DNA of 64,000 nucleotides. Origin: Ricinus communis. Taxonomy: Eukaryota; Streptophyta; Magnoliopsida; Malpighiales; Euphorbiaceae. The position numbers were made by a program, and so were the translations under genes. Under the pieces are notes generated by a model, which worked only from the letters and a program-made list of their open reading frames with translations, was not told where the DNA came from and ran no database searches. The stretch's first letter is position 1, and the number at the start of each line of letters is the position of its first letter. Shown piece after piece: positions 20,972-32,399 of this stretch. The stretch is taken from the NCBI RefSeq assembly GCF_019578655.1, contig NC_063257.1:24941939-25005938 (forward strand). The letters run 5' to 3'.

Positions 20972-22544
20972 ATGTCTAGTAGACGAGGATCAAGAGTTTA
21001 CAAGAGGAGGCGGACCGATGGTTCCTCTTCCTCTAGATCCTCAGGCGCTGCACCGACTAGTTCAGGCCCAGTTAGACCACCGCAGCGCCATAAATTCCTA
21101 CTTTTCCATGGGCAGCCCACCTTCAAGCAGAGATACCAGTCGATGAGGCACAAAGATTTAGGAAAGGGGCGTAGCATAGACTAGCTAGCACTAGAGACAG
21201 TCGGACTTGCAGCTGCAGTCCGTCGATACTTTGAGACAGTTGAGCCGACGTATAGGGAGTTGATTGTGGAGTTTGCTAACACTTTCTTTCTGCAGAGCCA
21301 GTTGCGGGACTTTCAACAGCCGGATGCTATTAGTTTTAGACTAGCAGAGCAGACTTTCACGATGAGTGTACAGCAGTTTGGGGTAGACTTGGGTTTGTGG
21401 ACTGAGGAGGATGTAGCTGGGGAGGTATATAGTCGCTGTATATACACGCCTGGTGTGTCATATTCGCAGATGTGGGCTGAGATTTCCCGATGAAGGCGGG
21501 GATCTGATGCCGGCCGGTCAAGGCGTCTAACTTGCCTGAGGGACTGCGGTACTTGCATGCATTGATGACTAGGACCATCACTAGCAGGGGAGACAACTGT
21601 GGTGTAGTGACCCAGCTAGACCTGTTTATACTTTACAGCATGCACCAGTGCCAGTCAGTCGACATGGGATACTTGTTGGCCAGACAGATCAGTGCCTTCT
21701 GCAATAACTTAAAGAAGGTATTTTTCTGTTTTGGGACTTACATTACTCGGCCGGCTAGGAGCTTAGGGGTTTTGGAGGAGGCAGTACCACATGTGACAGA
21801 GCTGGGGTGATGGAGACTTTGGGACTTCCCTAGCTGGCTAGTATGGGGATGGTGACTCGTAAGCAGGGTCCGCTAGGACCAGAGTATAGACTGAGAAGTG
21901 CTCTCTTGGCAGCACGCAGAGAGGAGCGACCTGCCCTACGAGCCCCTGGTACACAGGATGTTCCACCTCCTTCTTCTGATATTCCAGAGTCTTCCTCCAG
22001 ACTGTCTACTTCTTCAGCTGTTCTAGGAGTCTCCCCTATTGAGTTTAGAGAGCTGCAGCTTAGAGTGCAGAGGTTGGCAGAGGAGCAGCAACAGCACTTC
22101 ATTCGAGAAGAGGCTTTTCAGCAAGACCTTTTACAGCGTCAGGTTGAGTTTCAGAGCCAGATGATGGCTCAGTTTAAGAGGCAGAGGGCTATGCTTCAAG
22201 CCCTGATTGAGCAGGGAGGTAGGTTAGAGGCCTCTATGGCCACTGATATGTTTGATGATATTTTTGCTACAAATTATGTCCCTGCCAGTCCACGGAGCCG
22301 GGTTCCAATACAAAGCCATTTTGACATCCCTCTAGCGGATGATCCAGCTGACCCTTCTTTTTCGACTGAGCATCCTTCACTAGAGCATCCTGACGAGCCT
22401 CTTACCAACGTTGTTCCTGCTGACCCACCAGCTCCTGCAGGTGACACTACTTCCGACCCTCAGCGAGCAGCCACTCCTCAACCATAGACTAGCTAGCGCC
22501 CTGATATCCCTGATGATGCACCTCTTTTCTTTCCGGAGCCATAG
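20972..22544 (+). pseudogene. Element B ORF3 (Athila third ORF), broken
   Basis: N-terminus: MSSRRGSRVYKRRRTDG, a basic NLS-like stretch, then Ser-rich. The middle domain, with FRLAEQTFTMSVQQFGVDLGL and then the WTEED motif, YTPGVSYSQMWAEIS, LPEGLRYLHALMTRTI and SVDMGYLLA, resembles the ATHILA ORF-1/plant retrotransposon protein family as I know it. The C-terminal part (21843-22487 frame) is a long heptad-like coiled coil rich in Gln, Glu, Arg and Leu, followed by MFDDIFATNY and a Pro-rich tail. No signal peptide or membrane helix is visible, so an envelope role is unlikely. Breaks: stop at 21182, frameshifts near 21490, 21530 and 21810, and a stop at 22485. Confidence 0.78.
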
Positions 22545-23424
22545 TTAGGGCAGTATTAGTTTCTTTTTTTCCCTTTGTCATTTCTTATATTGTTTTTTTT
22601 GTACACTAGGGACAGTGTGTCCTTCAAGTGTGGGGTGGGTGATAGTTATATACACTTATTTTCTTGTATTTTGTTTATCTTTTAGCTTTATTTATCTTGT
22701 GTGTTTTTTATTTTATTTTTATTATTCTTGTATATAAAATTTGGATCATTTTCTAGTGTATATATCATATTTCATTTATCCCATCTCAGTTATTTGTGTT
22801 ATTCTTTGTGCAATATTTTGTAAAATTTTGAAAATTTTTCACTTTGTTTCGATGCTCTTACTGTTGACTTGCTTTTGAAATCCTATTTATGTCCATGTGA
22901 TTGGGTAAAACCGATAATGTTGAGTCTTGTGAAAGAATGTAAGTTATTTAGTTTGAGTTTTACACTAAGTTGCTTTGGTTTATTTAATTCTGCTTTGATG
23001 ATTTTTGTTTGGAACCTACTCAAAAAGCACACTTGTGAGAAATTGAGCCTCAATTGTAAGCATACACTTTATATGCTTTTATTTATTTCTTGTTGAGAGT
23101 GCCAATTACTGTCTTTACTTTTAGAACTTGCTCGGTAATGCTTATGAGGGCCACAATGAGAGTCTAACACTTTGGTATGATAGAGGCACTTAAGTTTTTT
23201 ATTCTAGCCAAATAGCCTTCATTCGTTTATTGATTCAGTAGATAACCCTTTCTTTTATCATTTCTATCATATTTCATTACCACTTAGTTTTATTCTGCTT
23301 TGGGTTATGATTTTGCATATGAGTTATTTTTATTGGGAATTTTTATTTTGGGAATAGCGTTGGAAACCTGTAGTAGCTTCCATCAATCCAAAAGAAATTC
23401 ACTCTATTATATGAATGTTTCTTC

Positions 23425-23470
<46 letters not shown>

Positions 23471-24093
23471 AGAAGAATAAGAGGGAAGGGTGATGAAAAG
23501 AAAGAAAGTAAGTGAGCTAATTGTTTAATTGCTTTTGGGAGTTTACATTTTGACTTGATTCCTATTTCCCACCTTGGACTACTGTTCATTGTTTATCCCT
23601 TATGATTATTGTGGCTTGTGTGCAGGTCATTTATCTCATTGCAGAACACCATAGGTTCAATTCTTACCAAATTTCCTTACCCCTACCTATTCCCTATTAC
23701 AACCCTTATAAAGACCTCTTGACATGGTTGTTGACTCTCCATAAGTGGTAGGAGTAGGATTTAAGAGCAAGCATATAGTAAGTAAGGCAGTATTTGATGC
23801 ATTGAGCGATTAAACACTACCCTTTAAACACTTTGAGTGATTTAGAGTGAATCTTGTAAGGAGTTGGTTCTGAATAATTTTGTTGAGATAGTATTTTGTG
23901 AATCATTAGCATCTTGGTTATGATACTTGAATTGACTGGTTCATTTCTTTTTGCTTGACTTATGCTTCTTAAGGAAATGTGCAGGGGCTCTCTAGCTTGT
24001 TTATCAGTTTAAGTGTTGTTCTTTAGTGGTTTATTTTCCTTATTTTACTTTTGATTGCTTGAGGACAAGCAATGAGCTAAGTGTGGGGTGATT
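22545..24093 (+). other. 3' untranslated region of element B with two hairpin-PPT modules and a TA microsatellite
   Basis: Module 1: ACACT-agggac-AGTGT (22603-22618) then AAGTGTGGGGTG (22626-22637). Module 2: TTGCTTG-AGGA-CAAGCAA (24055-24072) then AAGTGTGGGG (24079-24088), five bases before the 3' LTR. A (TA)n run of about 34 bp lies at 23431-23464, where A has an A/AG-rich run. No ORF is supported. Confidence 0.75.
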
Positions 24094-25547
24094 TGATGTG
24101 CGTAAAATACACACATCTAATTGGGGTTTTTAAGGCTGATTTTATGTACATTTGGATGTGAATTGGTCCCAACACTCATGCGTCTGTTTGTGTGCATTAG
24201 ATCCAAAAGAAGTCAAAGAGTAATAAAGGGAAGAATTGGAGCAGAATTGGACGTCAAAATTGCCGAAACAAGTCAAGTTCGCGCATGAGGAAGCTGAACA
24301 CAGCCGTGTTGGTTTTAACACTGGTCATGTTCCCAACACATTCTGAAGAAATGGGCCGTGTTGGGTGCATTTGATAATAGGAAAAAGAAGTGTTAAGGAG
24401 CACGACCGCAGAGAGTAACACGGCCATCAGCACGAGGCCGTGTTCCAACACGCCCACCAATACCAGGTCGTGTTCCCAACACGGGCATCAACACGGCCAT
24501 GTTCGCAGCAGCTGGACAAATTAATTAAAAGAAAGAAAAGAGGAAAACGCAAGCCAAGTAGGGTTAGGACGTCCCAAACTCATTTCTTTCTCTCTCTAAG
24601 GGTTTTCTGAGCTGGAACTAAGAAAAAAGGAGACTTGGACCAAGGTTTCAATTGGATTCTCTTCGAAGATTGAAGATTGGCGAGGTTCCTTGATTGGTTT
24701 CAATTCGAGCAAGAGGAACAATAGTCGATTGAAGATTGGGCAAGAGGAATTGGAGCTGTTTACTCTCATCCAAGGGTGTATTCTGGTTTTTCTACCGTTA
24801 CTCATTGTTGTAATTGAATTCTTGTGGGTTTTGATAATGAACATGATTAGCTAAACTTGTTAACCCATTGGGGTTCTTTATCTAGGGATTTTTGTACTTA
24901 ACTTTTGAATTGAATGTATTGATTTTCAATATTGATTTGCAATGGAAGTGCTTATTGATTTGTTCTTCATATCTTGTTGAATGATTATTGGAATTTAAAT
25001 ATTCTTGAGAAAGACATTTAGGTTTGGATTGTCGTTTGCAACCTAGAATTGAATTCGCCTAGAGATAGGGTGTTCGTTCTACCGGATTAAAAATTAACAA
25101 CTCTAAATAGTGTTAAATGGTACATAATGCTAATTTGGATAACTAGAGTTAGGAAGACATTTCAACCTAATTAATCTATGTTAAGATGTTAGTGTCCTTG
25201 AGAAAGGCGTTAATTGCATAGGGATTTTCCCACGAAAATTGAATTCAATCAATCAATTCCATCTTTAGTTTCCATTTCCTAGAGACAAGAATTCCCAAGG
25301 GGTTATTCCTTAACTTGAATTAATCCTTCCCTAGTAGCCGTAGTTAGATAACAATTAGAGTAGCTTTAGTTCATTTTGTATTTAGCATTCAATGCCATTT
25401 TTAAGATTAGATAACAGAGAAGATTAAGTAGGTTTAGGTTCACACGTTCTTTGGGGAATATGACACTTGGTACTCGTCGTTAGCTATACTCCATCGATAG
25501 GTACACTGCCTTAGGTCGTAGTCTTGCTTTAGGATTTACCGCTATCA
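24094..25547 (+). repeat. Element B 3' LTR
   Basis: 1,454 bp, starting TGATGTGCGTAAAATACACA and ending GGATTTACCGCTATCA, followed by target duplication GCAGC (25548-25552). The palindromic cluster is at about 24296-24512, then AATTAATTAAAAGAA. It differs from the 5' LTR at scattered positions, more than the two A LTRs differ from each other, which fits B being the older host of A. Confidence 0.92.
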
Positions 25548-25552
25548 GCAGC

Positions 25553-28500
25553 ATAGATACGAATATTAATGAGCTTATAACCAAAACCATCTTTAATGTA
25601 ATAACCCCGTACTAGTACTTGAGGAAGAGGATAATGGAGTTAATGCCAATCATGAGTTAGTCTGAGTTGGTAAGCTCATTTCTCCATGCCCTCTTGCGGT
25701 GCATATAATCAAGGATGCGTTGACCAGAGCTTGGAGAATAAGACTTCCATTCATAGTATCCAAGATTAAAAAGTAGTTCTATGGTTTCACATTTTGACAT
25801 GAACTTGATGTTAGAAAGGTCCTGGAAGAAAAGCCTTTTCACAATAGCCAAGTTACCTAACCAAAAGAAGGAGCAATCTGCATGGCATCATTGTAAACAA
25901 CTACTCAGGCCAACCTCAAACCACTTGACATTACATTCAGAGTGTGCATTCCAATAGTTACCTTGAACTTTGATGAGTTGGTTTTGAAAGCTTGTGAGTA
26001 GTTTAAAGAATAACAGAATGCAAATGCCTTTCCTGCCCCCTATTATGGCTCATCCATCAACAACTAAAAAAGGATAACCTTAGTCAAAAGGGAGAAGAGG
26101 TCTTTTCATTCTCGTCCCAACCACCAAAAGTCAGGATGAAGAAACTGGCATGGAGACACTAGCTGGCAATGGAGTATACTGCAAGTGTTGTAAGGACTGA
26201 TAACGACTAGAGGAAAGAAGATGGTACAATCAATGGAAAAGTCAGAGGAAGCTGTATGGGATAGAAATGAAGTTGTCTGTTTGGAGGGTTTGTTTTCACA
26301 TGAGCTTAAGAGAGAAGAAATATTTTGGGCATAGAAATCCTAAGTTTCATGGCTATAATTAGGGGATAAGAATACATCGTACTTTCATGCCTAGATAGTC
26401 AGTAGGAGGAAACAAAACCATATTTCATGACTATTTGATGGGTAGAAACGATGGTATAGCGGGACGTAAGACATTTTTCAAGTAGCATCTGAATATTTTC
26501 AAACCATTTAGAAGTCATCAAACCCTTAAAATATGGAGGCCACAAGGGGGTGTAAAGGAAAGTCTTAACACAGATGAACCAAGCTCTCACTAAAGAGGTT
26601 ACTCGAGTGGGAATCCACAAAGCGATGTTTTCAATGAACCTGCAAAAGGCCTCGAGGTGAGATGGTATGACTAGTAAGTTTCTCCAAATGTATTGGTCTC
26701 ACATTGGTGATACAGTATGTAGGGCGGTCTTGATTTGTTTCCGGACCAGTAAGATGCTGTGGAGCTTTAACCAGACTGTCATTATTGATCCCCAAAGTTC
26801 CTGAGCCTGCGGATATGACACAATTGAGACCAATAGGACTATGTTTAGTCTTCTATAAAATCATATCCAATATTTTGACATCAAGATTACGACATGTCAT
26901 TTTCAAGATAGTCAGTGATAGTTAGAGTGCATTCATCAGGGGGAGATCCATCGCAAAGATAACATCTTAATTACTCATGAACTTATTCATAATTTGAAGA
27001 ATTAGTTAGGAAGTTTCAAGGGTATGGCAATCAAACTGGACATGAGTAAGGCGCACGAGAGGGTGGAACAACAATTTTTATAGGAAATGATGGAAAAGTT
27101 AGATTTTGCCGATGATGGATTGATTTGGTCATTGAGTGCATTTCGACAGTATCTTATTCGATTAAGTGCAATAGGGAAACATGTGGTTACATTCTTCCGA
27201 TATTGGGTTTGCGTAAGGGAGATCCATTATCCCCCTACTTATTTCTCATATGTGTAGAGGGACTCTCACAAGCCTTTGAATAGACAGAACAGGATAGAGT
27301 GATTTCTGGAATTATAATTGCTAAAGGGAGTCTTATGGTATCTTATCTACTATTTATAGTCGATTTGTTATTTTTTGCTAAGGCATCAGAAGAGGAGGCA
27401 TTCAAGGTATCAGAATTGCTTCATAATTTTTACATGGTGAGCGGGCAATTAATTAAAAAAATTAGTCTTCTATCTTCTTTAGTAGGAATAATCCTAATGC
27501 GATAAGGTTTTGATTAGCAAATGTATCGGGAATAACTAGTATGGGGTGTCAGAATAAATATTAGGGTTGCCAACAATTATCTCGAAATCTAAGAAGTAAA
27601 CTCTTCAGGAAGTGAAAGAGAAGGTGGAAAATCGGTTGGCTGGATGGAAAAGAAAGTTGTTATCAGCAGGGGGAAAAAAATGATGATTAAATTAGTGGCC
27701 ACAACGCTTCCAATTTATTCAATGTCCTGGCTCTATCTCCCAGCTACACTATGTCAAGAAATCAATCAGATGGTCATCGATTTCTGGTGGGGACAGAAGG
27801 ACCAAGAACATAAATTCCACTAGATATCTTGGAAGACAATGTGTCAATTAAAATGGGATGGAGGCTTGGGTTTTAGAGATTTAAAAATTTCTAACTTGGC
27901 CCTGCTAGTGAAATAGTGTTGGAAAATGATCAAACAACTAAACTCTCTACTAGCCCGAGTTAATAGAGGTAAATATTTTCCATGTCAGGATTTCATGCAT
28001 GCAGGTAGCCCTTCCAAAGCCTCCTGGGCATGGAGGAGCTTATTCAAGGGTAGTGAGGAGCTAGCCTAGGGGCTACGATGCCAAGTCTGAATGGGAGCTT
28101 TGATTCATCACTTTCAAGATGCCTGGCTACCAATGCAATTTCTGTTTAAGCCAACTTTACTAACTTCAGCACAACTTGACTTCCATTAGGTAGCTCAACT
28201 CATTAACACTGAAACCAAGGGCTAGATTGAAGCTTGAGTGAGGAGTCCATGGGTGCCTAGGACCAACTCATTTGGCATTTCTCGAAATCTAGGACGGATA
28301 GTGTTAAAACGGGATATTTTGTGGCATAATAGGTTATCCAATCTAAGGAGAGGACGCTACAGCAGAATGGTCGCACTCTTGAGCAAGTGCTAGGCAGAAA
28401 ATGGTTTGGAGCTGTAAAGTACCACCGAAGATTAAGGTATTCTTGTGGCGTTTGCTTCGCGATGGGCTTCCTAACAGGGGAAGCACTAGCAAGGAAATTT

Positions 28501-29405
28501 AATCAGGGTAGCAATTTGTATAAGCATCGTGAAAAGCTGGAAACGACCTCCCATAATTTTCTGCAATGCTAGGAAGTGCAAAGGGCTTGGTTTCTATCAA
28601 AGCTACAATTACATACCCTACTAGTTCAAGGCATACTTTCCTCCATAGCTGGCACAACATCTATCAACAGCTCCTAGGTCATCTTAACATTAAAGAGAAT
28701 CTAGCTTATGCCATTGTAGTACTCTGAGCCATACGGAAGACTTAGAACTTGTTGATCTTTGAAAACCAAACGTGGTCCTATTAGCATATGATGGAACGGG
28801 CTAGGGTACATCAACAAGAATTTGAATATGCCTCAGCAAGAGGTGAATTGAAACGTGATGCTCATGAGGGCAATCAAGTGTTAGATGCAAATCAGCAGCA
28901 ACAATGGCAACCCCCTTTGTTAGGATACTCAAAATGCAACTTTGATGGTGCCTATGACAGGCAGAGGAATAGGCATGGTAATCCAGGATTATGAGGGGAA
29001 CTTACTCGGCCGTGGATCAAATCAACTCCAAAACTACGTAAATATGGCTTTACTTGAAGCATGGGGCTCACGGGTGCACTATAACTTGCCAAGGGAAAAG
29101 GCTTGTCGAGGATACTATTTGAAGGTGATTGCAAGATGGTTATAGAAATGGTAAATGGATACAACCTATATCCAATAGCTTGCTGCAGTCATCGATGATA
29201 TCTTACTACTGAAGGACAATTTTAGTTTTATTATTTTTAAGTTTATTCCTAGATATTGTAATTGGGTTGCAGATATGATTCCTACAGAGGTCCTCTCTTT
29301 TTCTAATTTTTGTATTGATTCCAACAACCAATATGCATGGCTCGATGGAATTTTGAGACAACAGTCCTTTTCATGAATGATGTAACTACTTTGCCAAAAA
29401 AGAAA
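25553..29405 (+). pseudogene. LINE (non-LTR retrotransposon) ORF2 relic
   Basis: Convincing similarity starts near 26090. The linker 'EEIFW..KS..SWL.LGDKNTSYFHA' and then RT blocks PKVPEPADMTQLRPIGLC, YKIISNILTSRLRHVI and SDSQSAFIRGRSI (partly out of frame) precede LDMSKAHERVE. The catalytic FADD position reads FIVD (about 27355). Next come the GW.RKLLSAGGK and FWWGQKDQEHK segments, a zinc-binding region (28380-28570) and an RNase H-like end with KCNFDGAYD (28920-29150). It ends in an A-rich tail near 29405. Stops and frameshifts are very frequent, so it is old. 25553-26090 is uncertain; no endonuclease motif was found. Confidence 0.8.
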
Positions 29406-30392
29406 ATATTCTAATACTCTCTTAAGCTATTTATTGTATTCAATTAAGATATCATCAATTCTTAAAGGTAATAAATATAATAAACCTATTCATCAATAAT
29501 TCAACCATCATAGTCTTTTAAATATATATTTTCTTTTCTACCTAAAAATTAATATGATTAATCTCTTAGATCTAAATCTATAGTTCTCCTTTTAGTCTAT
29601 CATACAAACTCTAGAGTAAAATTACTATGATGATCAATCACAATATTCATAATAAGCACAAAAAGATTAAATTAAGAACTAAAGAGAGTTATTAATGAAA
29701 TCAAATAAATAATCCATTAAGTTACATCATTCACTCTAGTAGAGAGATTAGTTACTTGTACTAGATAAATAATAAATAAAATAATAAATCAACTAAAATA
29801 TAATTAAGATTAAGGGTTAGAGAAAACACTACTTTAATCTTCCAAGAAATTATAGAATCTCCTTTTAATCATGTAGCAATTTCTACTTTCTCTCTCTAAA
29901 AAGGTTTTTTTCTCTCTTTAAAACTATCCAAGAATATCTAAAACATACCTCTATTAATATCTTTTATATTCTTAGGCTACTAAAGAGACCTAAAAGACTC
30001 AAAATATATAAAATAAGACTAAAAATCAGAATTCAGAAATCGGCGCTCCACGCACTCGTGCAGAGTGGCACAGCCTCGCACGAGACTCTCATCAACTACT
30101 TCGCACTTGTACGCCTCCTTGCATTCACATAATCATATCTCCACTACGCTTTTCATGTGACCTCGCACAGGTTCTGTGCGACCTTGTGCAAATGGCTGGG
30201 GCAGTTTTCTATTTGGTCCTCGAACTTCCCTATTTTATATTTTTGGCTAGAAAACTTGAATAAAAAAATACTTACCAACATTAAAAAATAACTCTGAGTG
30301 CCTCATTTCCTCATATATCAGCCCAATTTAACATAGATTAAACACAATTAACTATTAAAACACCCTAAGATATGCATATTTTGGATATATCA
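29406..30392 (-). repeat. Truncated gypsy LTR, minus orientation
   Basis: Read on the minus strand it begins TGATATATCCAAAATATGCA and has the layout of the E and F LTRs: a GC-rich block at 30050-30200, a TTTTATATATTTT TATA-like site downstream, 'gagagagaaa', then 'attatgaatattgtgattgatcatcata'. Its U5 end is missing at the LINE border. The GC-rich block has clear hairpins: CGCACAG-GTT-CTGTGCG (30164-30180) and CTCGTGC/GCACGAG (30055-30061 with 30078-30084). Confidence 0.45.
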
Positions 30393-30421
30393 ATCCACCT
30401 TATAATTTAAATTTTATTTTT

Positions 30422-31322
30422 TGTTAACACTAACTGTTTTCTTTGAGCAAAATTAAATATTTCCTTCAAAATAGATAATATGATTTTAGAGATACTTTTT
30501 ATAAAGTTTTATATTTATAGCTTTTTCTTAATAAGGTAGATGGTATGTCTTCTTATTTAGAAAGATCATTAATTAGAGAAACTCTTAAATAGAATCATCT
30601 TACCACATCATCTATAAACCAAACCAATTGCATAGTGATGTCAAATCCTTTTGACTTAATATAATATATTGACGATATTAATTACTTGATCTCCAATGAT
30701 TAAATAGAACTATTACTAATCATGTTTGTCTTAGCCTGGACCTTTAAGAATCTATGTGGTTGTATGGAATATCTTCTTTGTATCCTTCAAAGTAATGAAT
30801 TTCTTATTGAATGAACAATATATACCTTCATGTATGTTGAATTAGAGTTATCATATACAAGTAACAATACATGAATAACACTAATACATATGCATTGATA
30901 AAATCTAATTACTCATAGATAAGATTACTATGTCATCTTAAGTCTAGGGATTACTCATACATAAGATAACTATATCATTTCATGTATGGATTATAAATAC
31001 TATGTAAATTTGATAATAAATTACTATCAAGAAGTAAACTTCATGTAATCATTATTAAGTGCATCACTATTTAGAATACTTGTCACATAAGTATGCCCTA
31101 TTATTAGTTTTAGTATGAAACAATGAATGACATGAGACTCACCAAGTATCTCATACTAATCGTGGATAACAAATAATAAGTCAGTCTTCTTTATTAGTGA
31201 TGCCTAATAAAAAATCCTACAACTAGGAAGCCTTTTCGTAATACTAATACTAAGGTAGTCATCATTCATATTCTGAATTCTATGAGAATGAGTATCTCAT
31301 CTAATATTAATGGACTTAACAT
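30422..31322 (-). repeat. Ty1/copia-type LTR remnant, minus orientation
   Basis: It starts TGTTAACACT and ends GGACTTAACA on the plus strand, giving 6-bp inverted termini TGTTAA/TTAACA. Its length is about 901 bp. It lies downstream (in minus-strand sense) of the copia pol relic at 32400 and up, where that element's 3' LTR is expected, separated from it by a LINE fragment. 30393-30421 is an AT-rich spacer. Confidence 0.45.
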
Positions 31323-31354
31323 TAAAATATAAAAAATTAATTAAATATTTCTTG

Positions 31355-32330
31355 AAACAAAGGTAAACTTTATTAATAAAGATCTAAATCTAGAATACTA
31401 AAAATAAAAGGAGGAGGAGAAGATCTCCAACTCTATTGACCAGACATAAAAGCAGCATTCTAACAAGAGAGTGAGAAACTTGGTACACTAATCGCCTAAA
31501 AAAGCAAAAGAATTATTTAAAATATCCTCGGACAAGATTTTACAATTTGCAACTATCATCCCCATATAAGAATAGTTGCTTTGAGAACTTTAAAAAGCTT
31601 GAGCTAACACTTGCAAGTCTGTTTCCACCACCACATTTGAATGTCCTAGTTGCTTAAGCTAACTTAATGCTTCCTTAAAACTTAGTTTTTCTGCTAGTAA
31701 AGGGTCATAAAATGAATGTAATGCCCATGCGTTCTAATTACTGGTTTAGTTGACAATCGAGAACAATACTGCCATAGCTAGGAGTCCCTATAGAAGAGAA
31801 ACAAGTTGCACCAATATTTCATTTGAATTGCCCTCTTATAAGTTTGTGCTTTCTTGACGCTACATCATATACAATAAAGGGTCACAAAATGAATTGAACA
31901 CCCACGCATCGCAACTACCATTTTACCTTTATTATCATGAAAATACTGCCATAACTAACACTCATTGTAGAAGAGAAACAAGTTGCATCAATATTGCATC
32001 TGAATTGCCTCTTACAGATTTCTACCTTATTAAAACCCCCACCATAAACAGTAGCATTTCCATTCAGATTATCCAAGTTTTGAGCAACTAACCATTGAGA
32101 GAGAAGAGAAGAAGCAAGGTTGAGAATAATATTATATAGTTTTATTTTCTTATTCCAAATAAGAACATTTTGGTTGCTCTGCCCTTGCTACAAAATCATT
32201 GTTGCGTGAGTTGATTCTCTTTGCTGAAACTCTACACCAGCCTATTCCACCAGTCCATAAAGTTGGTTGTAGAAACAAAAAAGTCACCCACACTCGATAG
32301 ACGCCACAACCTACACATAGAGAAAAATTA
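31355..32330 (-). pseudogene. LINE 3' fragment with a tandemly duplicated RNase H segment
   Basis: On the minus strand the RNase H-like domain of plant LINEs is readable: (G/R)QF(K/R)CNI.ATCFSS, LGHSNVVVETDLQVL-like, ANCKILSEDILNN and VSHSL.RML. The end AATAAAGTTTACCTTTGTTTC near 31355 is typical of plant LINE 3' ends. The CNI.ATCFSS segment is present twice in tandem (about 31701-31850 and 31878-32030, period about 177 bp). The fragment appears inserted in the copia element. It is full of stops. Confidence 0.65.
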
Positions 32331-32399
32331 ATAAAAATCTAAATTGCCATTAAATTAACAAATGTTACATTAAAGGATATGTTTTCAAATATCATTGAT

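Larger units (their letters stand above)
2694..25547 (+). mobile_element. Element B: Athila-type Ty3/gypsy retrotransposon, broken, with two nested insertions
   Basis: B is bounded by LTRs starting TGATGTGCGTAAAATACA and ending CCGCTATCA. Its 5-bp target duplication GCAGC lies at 2689-2693 and 25548-25552. The interior runs PBS (12693), gag, protease, RT, RNase H, integrase, ORF3, PPT, which is Athila order with an extra ORF after integrase. Element A interrupts the 5' LTR and solo LTR C interrupts the integrase. All reading frames carry stops and frameshifts, so the copy is dead. Without A and C it would be about 12.8 kb. It is the only element here that still has every pol domain, and it represents the kind of partner A and D would have needed. 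Confidence 0.93.

Noticed and set aside
20972..22544. ORF3 as a viral envelope gene
   Set aside because: No signal peptide or membrane helix is seen; the basic start and coiled coil point elsewhere.
25657..26620. Minus-strand ORFs in the LINE region as a separate gene
   Set aside because: The plus strand reads as LINE ORF2 with recognisable RT blocks; I recognise nothing in the minus-strand frames.
29379..29400. TGATGTAACTACTTTGCC as the missing end of the LTR at 29406-30392
   Set aside because: It belongs to the LINE 3' end just before its A-rich tail, and the bases after it do not match the U5 of E or F.
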